10,233 nucleotides of DNA. Source: Bacteroidota bacterium (lineage in GTDB: Bacteria; Bacteroidota; Rhodothermia; Rhodothermales; Rubricoccaceae). The position numbers and the translations under genes are program-made. This document shows positions 1-9,485 of this stretch, one piece after another. A model generated the notes under the pieces. That model was not told the DNA's origin and made no database searches. It was given only the letters and a program-made list of their open reading frames with translations. Position 1 is the first letter of the stretch. Every line of letters starts with the position of its first letter. The stretch covers positions 1-10,233 of the forward strand of contig JADFLK010000043.1 of assembly GCA_022564455.1 (NCBI GenBank), read 5' to 3'.

Positions 1-236
1 ATTTATGTTGCTAAACGTTGTCAAGGTTCGAGTGTATCGATATCAGGAGTGACAATGAGGGTTTGAGAGTGAAGCGAGCGCACAAGGACCGATCAGCCAA
101 ACGACCGGCACATCTGGGCCGAATAAGAGTATCTGTCCGTTAGTGAAGAGCTTATTAGTTACAGGCCAATGGGCTAACGGTAAATCCGGCTGGGATTGGG
201 CCAAGGCGTGTTTGTTGTGGCTGGGACGGAACGTTC
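1..236. other. Segment without a recognisable gene
   Basis: No reading frame here has a recognisable product. The longest minus-strand frame, about 70 codons across 43-255, shows no domain, signal peptide or barrel-like alternation and is probably chance. By eye the base composition is more AT-rich than the following 10 kb. The segment lies directly downstream of the apparently shortened barrel gene and contains a small dyad, CCGTTAG at 137-143 and CTAACGG at 174-180. It may be flanking DNA brought in by a rearrangement, or simply an intergenic region. Nothing in it identifies a mobile element. Confidence 0.5.
137..180. repeat. 7-bp perfect inverted repeat with 30-nt loop
   Basis: CCGTTAG (137-143) is the exact reverse complement of CTAACGG (174-180). 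The loop is about 30 nt and AT-richer than the surroundings. The arms are short for a terminator and no T-run follows either arm. It could be chance or a small regulatory dyad downstream of the 237-3113 gene. It is not an integron attC site, because the GTT and AAC cores are in the wrong order. Confidence 0.3.
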
Positions 237-3113
<2,877 letters not shown>

Positions 3114-3194
3114 CAGGAAAGGAAATGTTGGGTGGAAACTAGACCCCTGGAACCGGGGTGGATGGTAGAAGAAAGGGCAAAGGGTAACAGAGGC

Positions 3195-3428
3195 AGGGGT
3201 CAGGGGGCAGAGAACAGAAGACGGAGACGGATTTCAGATATGGGATATCGGAGAAGCGGGGGAGGAAGGAAGTAGGAAAGGGCGAGCGGAAGACAGAGAA
3301 CAGAGCCCGGAGGACTGCTCTCACGAGTCAGCCTCCCAAATCTCAAATCCCGAGCCCGAAATCCGAAATCCGAAATCCGAAATCTCATATCCCAAATCCG
3401 ATATCCCAAATCCCAGAACCCTGAAACC
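3195..3428. repeat. Long heptanucleotide repeat element with inverted arms
   Basis: The right arm is 13 consecutive in-phase heptamers from 3338 to 3428, dominated by AAATCCG (3359-3379, three copies), AAATCCC, AAATCTC and ATATCCC. The left arm runs in phase from 3195 (AGGGGTC, AGGGGGC, AGAGAAC, AGAAGAC) into GATTTCA, GATATGG and GATATCG (3230-3250), which match the other strand of the right-arm units. GGGATATCGG at 3242-3251 is the exact reverse complement of CCGATATCCC at 3398-3407. The middle (about 3251-3330) is degenerate purine-rich sequence, and AGAGAACAGA occurs at both 3209-3218 and 3295-3304. The purine heptamers resemble those inside the barrel gene. Confidence 0.85.
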
Positions 3429-3501
3429 CGGGAGAATACGTGCGAGAGGCATATTTTCATTCGTACAAGCCAGGCAGGCTCACCCTGCGCCGACGAATTA
3501 G

Positions 3502-3533
3502 TTTGACTGGTAACGGCCCGCAGCCTATTTTTT
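3502..3533 (+). promoter_or_regulatory. Promoter for the LamG gene
   Basis: TTGACT at 3503-3508 and TATTTT at 3526-3531 are separated by 17 nt, a good sigma70-type arrangement. The same bases also read as the Bacteroidota form: TTTG at 3502-3505, 20 nt, then TATTTTTT at 3526-3533 against TAnnTTTG (one mismatch). Transcription would start near 3540. This lies downstream of the upstream GTG at 3440 and upstream of the TTG at 3617, and so supports the later start codon. Confidence 0.6.
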
Positions 3534-3568
3534 CCCTGCCGTATTGGCCAAAACAGGCCCCATGCTCT

Positions 3569-3582
3569 GGAACGTACGTTCC
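3569..3582. promoter_or_regulatory. 14-bp perfect palindrome, candidate operator
   Basis: GGAACGTACGTTCC is self-complementary over all 14 bases. With one bulged T the dyad extends to CTC at 3565-3567 and GAG at 3583-3585. It sits about 30 bp past the predicted transcription start and 35 bp before the LamG start codon, a position suited to a repressor or an RNA structure. No known regulator site was matched. Confidence 0.4.
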
Positions 3583-3616
3583 GAGACGCGGCTCCCGCCC
3601 ACCACTCTTCCCCCCT

Positions 3617-5320
3617 TTGCGTCGTTCCACCACCCTCCGTCTGACGCGGGCGCTGCTGTACGCAGCCCTGTTTGGAATTGCGGTGTTGCCGGTATCGGTA
3701 TATGCCCAGTTCGGTGCCGTGTACCCCTCCGAGCGCATCCAGGCGGGGCAGCGGATCAATGCTTTTGTTGCGTGGGAGGGCGTCTGGGCGCTCGAAGGCC
3801 TCTCGATGGATCTCCCGGCCGGGTGGAGGCTGGTGGAAGCCAGTGCGGTGAGGAGGGGCTCCAACACCCGCGTACCACTCCGTTTGCGCGAGAGTTCGAT
3901 GGTGGCAGGGAGACATCTTGCCTACGCCATGCAGACGATTCGGGGGCCGCATCTGCTCATTTTGGAAGTTGAAGTCGGTCCAGCGGTCGGGTCCGCATCC
4001 ATTGACATCATGCCGATGAGGCGCCGTGCCGACGGCCGGCTGATGCTTACGAATTCGCGGAAGGCCACATGGGCCGTAGTTGTTGCGGAGGCCGCGACAA
4101 GCCGAGGCGGCAAGGCGTTTCGCCGAGGCAACGTAGACGAGTTGTACGTGCTGGATCGGCGGGCACTGCCAGGTCTCGATGCCCAAAGCGCCTATACGAT
4201 GGAGGCATGGATCAAAACGACAGGACTGGAGGAGGTGGTGCTCTCCACATGGAATGGCCGCGACGAGCAGGTGTATCCGCTCGAGTGGCTCGTGGATGCG
4301 CGCGGGCGGCTTGTGGTGTACCGGGGCGAGCCCGGTGAGCACGTGGGGATGAGGACGAGCAACCCCGTGGCCGATGGCCGGTGGCACCACGTTGCGGTTT
4401 CTCAGAACCCCTCCAACGGACGCGTGCGCCTGTTTGTGGACGGCAACGTGGTGGACTCCCTCCGCACTTCTTCCTCCGGCGCAGCTAACAACACGCTCTC
4501 GCTGACGGTAGGCGGGCGCAGAGCGGCTTCAGGGGGCAGTCGAGTGAAAGAGTTCTCCGGCTACATCGACGAGTTACGGTTCTGGGGCCGTGCCCGTTCG
4601 CGCGATGAAATCCGCTTCACGATGCGGCAGCAGATCACCAATCCTGTAGAAGGACTCCTGCGCCTCGGGTTCGATACGGAACCATCGCCGAGCATCCTCC
4701 GGGAACTCCCCCGGGGCGACCTGCTGGCGCGCTCCGACTTGTCTTTTTCCTATCCGGTCGAAGCCCTCAGCGCAGAAGTGGACGGGGCGATCGTACACCT
4801 TATGTGGGAGACCAAAGACCGGCAGAACAACCGATTTAGTGTGGAACGTTCCAGTGACGGCCGCAGCTACCACTCCATCGGGTCGGTGCTTCTGCGCGAC
4901 CGTATTGCCGAGGCCGCCAATGGCACCATGCGCTTTTCGTTCACCGATGTGCCCCCGGAGGGCCCGCTGCACTACTACCGCATTCGGCAGCACTTCCCGG
5001 ATGCGCCCGAGCGCGTAAGCGCAGCCCTCAAGCTCGGGCTGGGCGACGATGGGGCGCAATTGGCGGTCATCGAAGGCAATTCGCCCAATCCGTTCTCGGG
5101 CATCACGACCATCAACTTTACCCTGCAACAGGCCTCCGCCGTGCGTCTTTCGGTGTGGGATGTTTCCGGAGGCCGCGTGGCCGTGTTGGTGGACAATCCC
5201 TTGCGTGCGGGCCGCCACAGCGTACGGTTTGATGCCGGCGACCTCCCTAGCGGCATCTACTTTGTACAGCTCCAAACCCCCGAAATGCGCCTGACGCACA
5301 AGCTGACGCTCACGCGGTGA
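3617..5320 (+). CDS. Secreted LamG-domain protein with T9SS sorting domain
   Basis: From the TTG at 3617 the product is 567 residues and begins with a clean signal peptide: RR at 2-3, a hydrophobic core, then a VYAQ cleavage region near residue 30. An in-frame GTG at 3440 would add 59 residues ahead of the signal peptide and lies upstream of the promoter, so the TTG is preferred although no Shine-Dalgarno is seen. Residues about 167-341 form a LamG/concanavalin A-like domain (YTMEAWIKT, then DGRWHHVAV, LFVDGNVV and YIDELRFWGRA), usually a carbohydrate- or protein-binding jelly roll. Residues about 381-476 resemble the Fn3-like domain often next to sorting signals (FSVERSSDG to YYRIRQ). The last 80 residues (from SPNPFSG through AGRHSVRF and LPSGIYFVQL) are a typical T9SS type A sorting domain, so the protein should be exported by the Sec route, secreted through T9SS and released or anchored at the surface. 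The ligand is unknown. Confidence 0.88.
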   Translation: MRRSTTLRLTRALLYAALFGIAVLPVSVYAQFGAVYPSERIQAGQRINAFVAWEGVWALEGLSMDLPAGWRLVEASAVRRGSNTRVPLRLRESSMVAGRHLAYAMQTIRGPHLLILEVEVGPAVGSASIDIMPMRRRADGRLMLTNSRKATWAVVVAEAATSRGGKAFRRGNVDELYVLDRRALPGLDAQSAYTMEAWIKTTGLEEVVLSTWNGRDEQVYPLEWLVDARGRLVVYRGEPGEHVGMRTSNPVADGRWHHVAVSQNPSNGRVRLFVDGNVVDSLRTSSSGAANNTLSLTVGGRRAASGGSRVKEFSGYIDELRFWGRARSRDEIRFTMRQQITNPVEGLLRLGFDTEPSPSILRELPRGDLLARSDLSFSYPVEALSAEVDGAIVHLMWETKDRQNNRFSVERSSDGRSYHSIGSVLLRDRIAEAANGTMRFSFTDVPPEGPLHYYRIRQHFPDAPERVSAALKLGLGDDGAQLAVIEGNSPNPFSGITTINFTLQQASAVRLSVWDVSGGRVAVLVDNPLRAGRHSVRFDAGDLPSGIYFVQLQTPEMRLTHKLTLTR

Positions 5321-5322
5321 GG

Positions 5323-5401
5323 CGTGAACACGTGATTACGCGAGGAAACTCAAGATCGACAACCACATAATCACGCTGCCACGTACATCACATACATCAC
5401 G
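5323..5401. repeat. Short-period inverted-arm repeat between LamG and MBL genes
   Basis: The left arm starts 3 nt after the LamG stop: CGTGAACA (5323-5330) then CGTGATTA (5331-5338). The right arm carries the same units reversed: TAATCACG (5368-5375), CTGCCACG, TACATCACA (5384-5392) and TACATCACG (5393-5401). CGTGATTA and TAATCACG are perfect complements and enclose 29 nt. The element fills almost the whole 85-bp gap and ends 4 nt before the next ATG. It could fold as a transcript-end or inter-cistronic hairpin. There is no T-run for a classic terminator. Confidence 0.65.
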
Positions 5402-5405
5402 TCTC

Positions 5406-6092
5406 ATGACGATCACATTCTTCGGCCAATCTGCCATCCAGATAGAAACGAACGGGACGACGCTCCTGATCGATCCGTTCATCACGGGCAACAAGCTGGC
5501 AGAAGAGGTTGTTTCGGCGGATGACCTGAACCCGGACGTCATCCTCCTTACCCACGCCCACGGCGACCACTGGGGCGATACGCCCGCCATTGTAGAGCGA
5601 ACCGGAGCATTGGTGGTCGCCAACCTCGAAATCACTGCTTACCTCGGCCGCGTGCACGGCTACGAGAACACACATCCCATGAATACGGGCGGCTCGTGGA
5701 CGTTCGGCTGGGGGCGTGTGACGCAGACGTATGCGCGCCACTCGTCGTCCTTCCCGGACGGGACGTACGGCGGCAACCCGAACGGCTACCTCCTCCGCCT
5801 GGAGGGCAAGTGCCTGTACCTGGCCGGCGACACCTGCGCGTTTTCCGAGATGTCCTGCCTCGCCGATGACAAGGGCATCGACGTGGCCTTTCTGCCCATC
5901 GGCGACGACTTCACGATGGGGCCGGAAGAAGCCGTGGAGTGTGTGGAAGTCCTGAAGCCACGCCTCACAGTTCCTATCCACTACAATACGTTTCCCTACA
6001 TCGAGGTGGACGTGAGCCGCTTCACCAACGGGATGGACGCGGCCGGTTACGAAGCGCGAGTGCTGGCGCCGGGCGAGACGATGGAAGTGTGA
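5406..6092 (+). CDS. UPF0173-family metal-dependent hydrolase (MBL fold)
   Basis: This 228-residue protein has the normal length for the UPF0173 branch of the metallo-beta-lactamase fold. It opens with the family-typical TITFFGQSAIQI strand and an IDPF motif (23-25). The metal-binding signature THAHGDHWGD gives H50, H52, D54 and H55. Further likely ligands are H112, D142 in the AGDT motif, and H192 in PIHYNTFP. These residues are all present, so a two-metal active site is expected. The enzyme should be cytoplasmic, as there is no signal peptide. The physiological substrate of this family is not settled. The ATG at 5406 has no visible Shine-Dalgarno but is the first codon of the conserved N-terminal strand. 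It follows the LamG gene across a repeat-filled gap, so co-transcription is possible but not shown. Confidence 0.93.
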   Translation: MTITFFGQSAIQIETNGTTLLIDPFITGNKLAEEVVSADDLNPDVILLTHAHGDHWGDTPAIVERTGALVVANLEITAYLGRVHGYENTHPMNTGGSWTFGWGRVTQTYARHSSSFPDGTYGGNPNGYLLRLEGKCLYLAGDTCAFSEMSCLADDKGIDVAFLPIGDDFTMGPEEAVECVEVLKPRLTVPIHYNTFPYIEVDVSRFTNGMDAAGYEARVLAPGETMEV

Positions 6093-6173
6093 TCTCTACT
6101 CACGCCCAATCCCTCCGAACCACCCGCGCTTACTCGCGTTACACGATGGCTCCTCTTTGAGTTCGCAGGATTG

Positions 6174-7130
6174 ATGAGGCTCTCTTCTCCCCACAGCTCT
6201 ACTCTGATAGCCGGCCCAATGATGCTGGCGCTGTGGATGCTCCCTGCGATGGCCGCTGCACAGGCAGGTTTTCAAACGCTTGATCCATTCTATCAGGACG
6301 AGTCCGCGCGGCGTGATTTCTTTGGCGGTATTGCGGTTTCAGGCGAAATCGGATATCGCACCACCAGCCTCCTGCAGCCTGGTTCCGATGCCACTACAGG
6401 CCTCGGATCGGTAGCTGCTTCCGCTCAGCTCGACTACGCATTGATGAGGCAGGTGGATGTATCTGCGATATTGGATCTGACGGGGGGCGTCGGCCAGGGC
6501 TCGGTGGGGCTGAGTTGGCTGGTTGTCAAACCTTACTGGCACAACGACGGAACCGATTACGCTATCCGCATTGCGGTTGACCCTGCCAGCGAAGGAAGCC
6601 TCGGTTTCCGCCAGACCGATGTAGCCTTCCTTTCAACATCAGCCAATTCACCAAACTTGATATCTACGTTCGCCATCGGTGTCCGGCGTGTTCGTGCAGG
6701 CTACGATACGCGTCCGGCGGAGGTGGGAATGGGCGGAGATCCACCGATTGGAACGTCGGCCGATCTCTTCGCCAATGCCCAACGCATCCGCGTTATCGGG
6801 CGCGAGCTTCATGCATCGTGGGGATACAACTTCCTTTTCGATCCCGCTGGAAGCCGCGTGGCCGTCACACTCCTGGGCGAGGCAGGCGATTACACCGTGC
6901 TACGGCCGGTGGTGGGAAGCCAGTTGGCGATAGAAGGGGAATCGGAGGATCGGATTCGGAGCGGCATGGTCTGGCTGCGGGCAGGCGTAGAACTCAGCAG
7001 GCCCAGCTACCAGTTGGCCCCGTACGTCTCCGTCCCAATCGTGACATGGGCCAATGTGGAGGGAGAAGAAGTTCGCCACGGCCCGCGCCCCGACAAAGCT
7101 CAGTTCGGATTGCGGGTGACGCTGCGTTGA
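6174..7130 (+). CDS. Predicted outer-membrane or secreted protein of unknown function
   Basis: This 318-residue product is not recognised. Residues 1-30 are a signal peptide (hydrophobic stretch LIAGPMMLALWMLPAMAAAQ, cleavage after AAAQ or nearby). The mature part is rich in amphipathic strand-like segments with Gly/Tyr/aromatic alternation (for example GGIAVSGEIGYRTTSLL, SVAASAQLDYALM, GSVGLSWLVVKPYW, APYVSVPIVTW) and ends in FGLRVTLR. This suggests a small outer-membrane beta-barrel, although the last residue is Arg rather than Phe. The ATG at 6174 is chosen over the TTG just before it because an AGGA-type ribosome site lies about 6 nt upstream. Its stop overlaps the start of the phosphoesterase gene by one base, so the two are probably translated together. 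A lipocalin-like or transporter-like role would be guesswork. Confidence 0.78.
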   Translation: MRLSSPHSSTLIAGPMMLALWMLPAMAAAQAGFQTLDPFYQDESARRDFFGGIAVSGEIGYRTTSLLQPGSDATTGLGSVAASAQLDYALMRQVDVSAILDLTGGVGQGSVGLSWLVVKPYWHNDGTDYAIRIAVDPASEGSLGFRQTDVAFLSTSANSPNLISTFAIGVRRVRAGYDTRPAEVGMGGDPPIGTSADLFANAQRIRVIGRELHASWGYNFLFDPAGSRVAVTLLGEAGDYTVLRPVVGSQLAIEGESEDRIRSGMVWLRAGVELSRPSYQLAPYVSVPIVTWANVEGEEVRHGPRPDKAQFGLRVTLR

Positions 7131-7621
7131 TGGTCATCGGCGTCATCTCGGATACCCACGGTTTCTTCCATCCAGCAATCCCCGAGGCATTTTCGGAGGT
7201 CGATCTGATTCTCCACGCAGGCGACGTAGGCCCGGTGGCCGTATTGGAAGCGCTGGAAGCCATTGCGCCCGTGCGCGGCGTGTACGGCAACGTGGACGGT
7301 CCTCCAATTCGCGGCCACTTTCCAGAGACCGAGCGGTTCGAACTCGAAGGCGTTCGGTTTGTGATGCACCACATCGGTGGCCACCCCAACCGGTGGGGGC
7401 GGGGGGTGGGTACGATGCTTCGCGCCGAGCGGCCAGACGTTTTTATTTGCGGGCACAGTCACATTCTGAGGATCGAGCGCGTGCCGGAGCTGGGCGGGAT
7501 GCTGTACCTGAATCCGGGCGCAGCAGGCCGGCAAGGACTCCACCAGGTAAAAACGTGCGTGCGGCTGCACGTAAGCGATGGCGCGGCCACGCAGGCCGAG
7601 GTTGTGCATCTCGATGGTTAA
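7130..7621 (+). CDS. YfcE/MJ0936-type metallophosphoesterase
   Basis: Starting at the ATG that shares its A with the preceding TGA, the product is 163 residues, the usual size for this small phosphodiesterase family. Calcineurin-like motifs appear in order: SDTHG (D8, H10), HAGDVG (D32), YGNVDG (N54), a histidine-rich segment VMHHIGGHP (H80/H81) and GHSH (H109, H111). It closes with the family-typical LNPGAAGR turn. All dinuclear metal ligands appear intact. The protein has no signal peptide and should be a cytoplasmic Mn-type phosphodiesterase; the natural substrate is unclear in the family. The frame is open upstream to 6818, but that part overlaps the previous gene and lacks family features. 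The final codons GGT TAA already form the first repeat unit of the following inverted element. Confidence 0.92.
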   Translation: MVIGVISDTHGFFHPAIPEAFSEVDLILHAGDVGPVAVLEALEAIAPVRGVYGNVDGPPIRGHFPETERFELEGVRFVMHHIGGHPNRWGRGVGTMLRAERPDVFICGHSHILRIERVPELGGMLYLNPGAAGRQGLHQVKTCVRLHVSDGAATQAEVVHLDG

Positions 7622-7759
7622 AGGTTGAAGGTTAGCAGATTGCAATATTCGTGAAGCCGAAAACGTGCGTTGAGATGGGTTCGTGCATAACCTGCAACCT
7701 TCCAACCTGTAACCTTCTAACCTGAAATCTTCCAATCTGTAACCTGTAACCTTTCAACC
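7616..7759. repeat. 144-bp element with 27-nt imperfect terminal inverted repeats and 7/8-nt tandem units
   Basis: The left end (7616-7642) carries GGTT units every 7 nt; the right end (7733-7759) carries AACC units. The left end pairs with the reverse complement of the right end at 24 positions, with two mismatches and one single-base bulge on each side. From about 7688 the right arm alternates 7- and 8-nt spacing between AACC cores, giving a roughly 15-nt unit AACCTGYAACCTTCY in about three copies. The element includes the stop codon of the phosphoesterase gene and ends 13 nt before the next start codon. It could act as a transcript terminator or stabiliser, or be a small repeat-type insertion. 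Confidence 0.82.
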
Positions 7760-7772
7760 GGAAACCCATCCC

Positions 7773-9485
7773 TTGGACGCCCAGCACTTCGACCTGAACT
7801 CCGTTGTCGAGGCCAGCGAACTGCTCAACGCCTCGCTCGACCTCGATTTCATCCTGGGCAACCTGCTCCTCGTAGCCATGAGCAGGTTGCTCGTAAGTCG
7901 CGGTGTGGTTCTCCTGGCCGATCAGGAAGACGGGAGCCTGCTTCGCGTGGCCGCGGCAAAGGGCTCGGCCGGCGTGGAGCTGGGCGACACCTTTACGTTC
8001 GCCGTACCCGCCGACGTGGCAGAAGGCGGCGCCATTCCCCAACCATTGCGAGAGCGCGGGTTTGCCCTCCTGCTGCCCATACGGCATCTGCGAAAGGCGG
8101 TAGGCCTCGTGGGACTGGGCGCCAAAGCCTCGGGAGATGCTTTCGAGGCCATCGACGTAGCCTTCGCGCGGTCGTTGGTGAACATCTCGGCCTCGGCCAT
8201 TCACAGCGCCCGCGTGGCCGGACAACTCCAGCAGGTCAACCTCGACCTTGCCGCTCGTGTTCAGGAGCTGAAGACCTTGTTTGAATTATCGCAGGCGTTC
8301 GGGGCTGCGCTGGACCGCGATGAGGCGCTCAAACTTCTTGGCTTCGCGCTGATGGGGCAGCTCCTTGCAGATCGCCACGCCGTCCTTCTCACGCAGGCAG
8401 GAGGCGATGAGCCGTTTGAACTGGCTGCACACCGTGGGCTGAAAGATGAGCTTGACGACGATTTCCTTGTCCACTTGGGCACGCTGGACGTGCCCGTCCG
8501 CCTCGGTGGTGCCACGGAGGGAATCCCCGAGCCGGTGCTTGCCGGGCTGAAGGCTCACGGTATGGCGATGGCGATGCCGTTGCGGATGCAAGACGAAATG
8601 CGGGGCGTACTTCTCATCGGGCCGCGAGCAACAGGCCGAGCATACACCGGGGCCGATGTGGCGTTTGTGGCTTCGCTGGGGACACTTGCCCTTACGGCTA
8701 TCGAGAACGCCGCGCTCGTGGAGGCGCGCATAGAGAAGGAGCGGTTGGAGGAGGAGCTGCGCCTCGCACGAAACATCCAGATGCGGCTCCTTCCAACCGA
8801 AATGCCAACCATTCCCGGCTACGAGATCGCGTCGCTTTCGCTGCCCAGCCGGTACGTGGCCGGAGATTACTTCGACGTGCTGCCGCTAACCGGCGGGAAA
8901 CTCCTCCTTGCCATCGCCGATGTCTCCGGAAAAGGCGCCCCGGCTGCCCTTCTGATGGCCAACCTCCAGGCTGGTTTGCGCCTTCTCCGCCAGGAGCTCG
9001 ATCCTGAGAAGCCTGACCTCGCGACGGCCACACGAAGGCTCAACCGTGTCGTTTGCGAAAACACAGATGCAGCTTCGTTTATTACGTTTTTCTGGGGCGT
9101 GTTGGACCCCGAGTCGGGCAGTTTTACCTACGTGAACGCGGGGCACAACCCACCGCGTCTTGTGCACCCCAGCACAGGGATAGAGCCGCTCGAGTCTGGC
9201 GGGCTCATCCTCGGCGTGCTACCAGACGCGAAGTATGAAGAGGGCAACATCATGATCACCCCAGGCGATGCGCTTGTGTTCTACACGGACGGAGTTACGG
9301 AGGCCCGCAACGCAGACGACGAGGAGTACGGCGAAACCCGTCTGGACGCCGCTCTTCTGCAGCATTGCAGCCATTCGGCGGATGACTGCCTGAACGCGCT
9401 TCGCAACGATGTGGAGGCATTCATCGACGGCGTGCCCTACGCCGACGACGTAACAATGCTTGTTCTGAAGGCGGCCGTTGGCTAG
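7773..9485 (+). CDS. RsbU-like regulator: GAF-GAF-PP2C (SpoIIE) serine phosphatase
   Basis: The 570-residue protein starts at TTG; a stop at 7740-7742 rules out an upstream start in this frame. Residues about 10-148 and 160-315 look like two GAF sensor domains, the first containing the LDLDFILGNLL...SRGVVLL pattern. A charged helical linker (about 315-343, ending ARNIQMRLLP) leads into a PP2C/SpoIIE phosphatase at about 345-568. Acidic metal ligands are visible: AGDYFD (D365, D368), ADVSGKG (D383), TDGVTE (D506) and ADDVTML (D558, D559). AGHNPP at 456-461 is also typical. In known systems such phosphatases dephosphorylate an STAS anti-anti-sigma factor in partner-switching. No RsbV- or RsbW-like gene is in the window, so the partner and the ligand of the GAF domains are unknown. 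The gene probably uses the preceding repeat element as its leader, or a promoter within it; none was clear. Confidence 0.93.
   Translation: MDAQHFDLNSVVEASELLNASLDLDFILGNLLLVAMSRLLVSRGVVLLADQEDGSLLRVAAAKGSAGVELGDTFTFAVPADVAEGGAIPQPLRERGFALLLPIRHLRKAVGLVGLGAKASGDAFEAIDVAFARSLVNISASAIHSARVAGQLQQVNLDLAARVQELKTLFELSQAFGAALDRDEALKLLGFALMGQLLADRHAVLLTQAGGDEPFELAAHRGLKDELDDDFLVHLGTLDVPVRLGGATEGIPEPVLAGLKAHGMAMAMPLRMQDEMRGVLLIGPRATGRAYTGADVAFVASLGTLALTAIENAALVEARIEKERLEEELRLARNIQMRLLPTEMPTIPGYEIASLSLPSRYVAGDYFDVLPLTGGKLLLAIADVSGKGAPAALLMANLQAGLRLLRQELDPEKPDLATATRRLNRVVCENTDAASFITFFWGVLDPESGSFTYVNAGHNPPRLVHPSTGIEPLESGGLILGVLPDAKYEEGNIMITPGDALVFYTDGVTEARNADDEEYGETRLDAALLQHCSHSADDCLNALRNDVEAFIDGVPYADDVTMLVLKAAVG

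Larger units (their letters stand above)
3114..3616. other. 503-bp divergent spacer
   Basis: This region separates the minus-strand barrel gene from the plus-strand LamG gene. It holds, in order, a small dyad near the barrel-gene start (ACCCC at 3143-3147, GGGGT at 3155-3159), a long heptad repeat element (3195-3428), a promoter (3502-3533) and a 14-bp palindrome (3569-3582). No convincing promoter for the minus-strand gene was found by eye. Open frames crossing it on either strand are shadows made possible by the repeats. Confidence 0.7.

Noticed and set aside
137..180. Integron attC site
   Set aside because: The order is GTT then AAC, the reverse of attC cores, and no L-box pairing or integrase was seen.
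3338..3428. CRISPR array
   Set aside because: Units are 7 nt and contiguous; there are no 25-40 nt repeats with unique spacers and no cas genes.
3440..3616. N-terminal extension of the LamG protein from GTG
   Set aside because: The signal peptide begins only after residue 60 of that frame, and a strong promoter lies within the extension.
3200..4390. Long minus-strand open frame of 396 codons opposite the LamG gene
   Set aside because: It overlaps a well-supported plus-strand gene and the heptad repeats, has no signal or domain, and its C-terminal part is just translated repeat.
6818..7129. Upstream extension of the phosphoesterase frame
   Set aside because: It overlaps the preceding gene in another frame and the family begins at the MVIGVISDTHG start.
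7550..7670. Direct repeat AAAACGTGCGT at 7550-7560 and 7660-7670
   Set aside because: A single 11-bp repeat 110 bp apart without further flanking similarity may be chance; not enough to claim a duplication.
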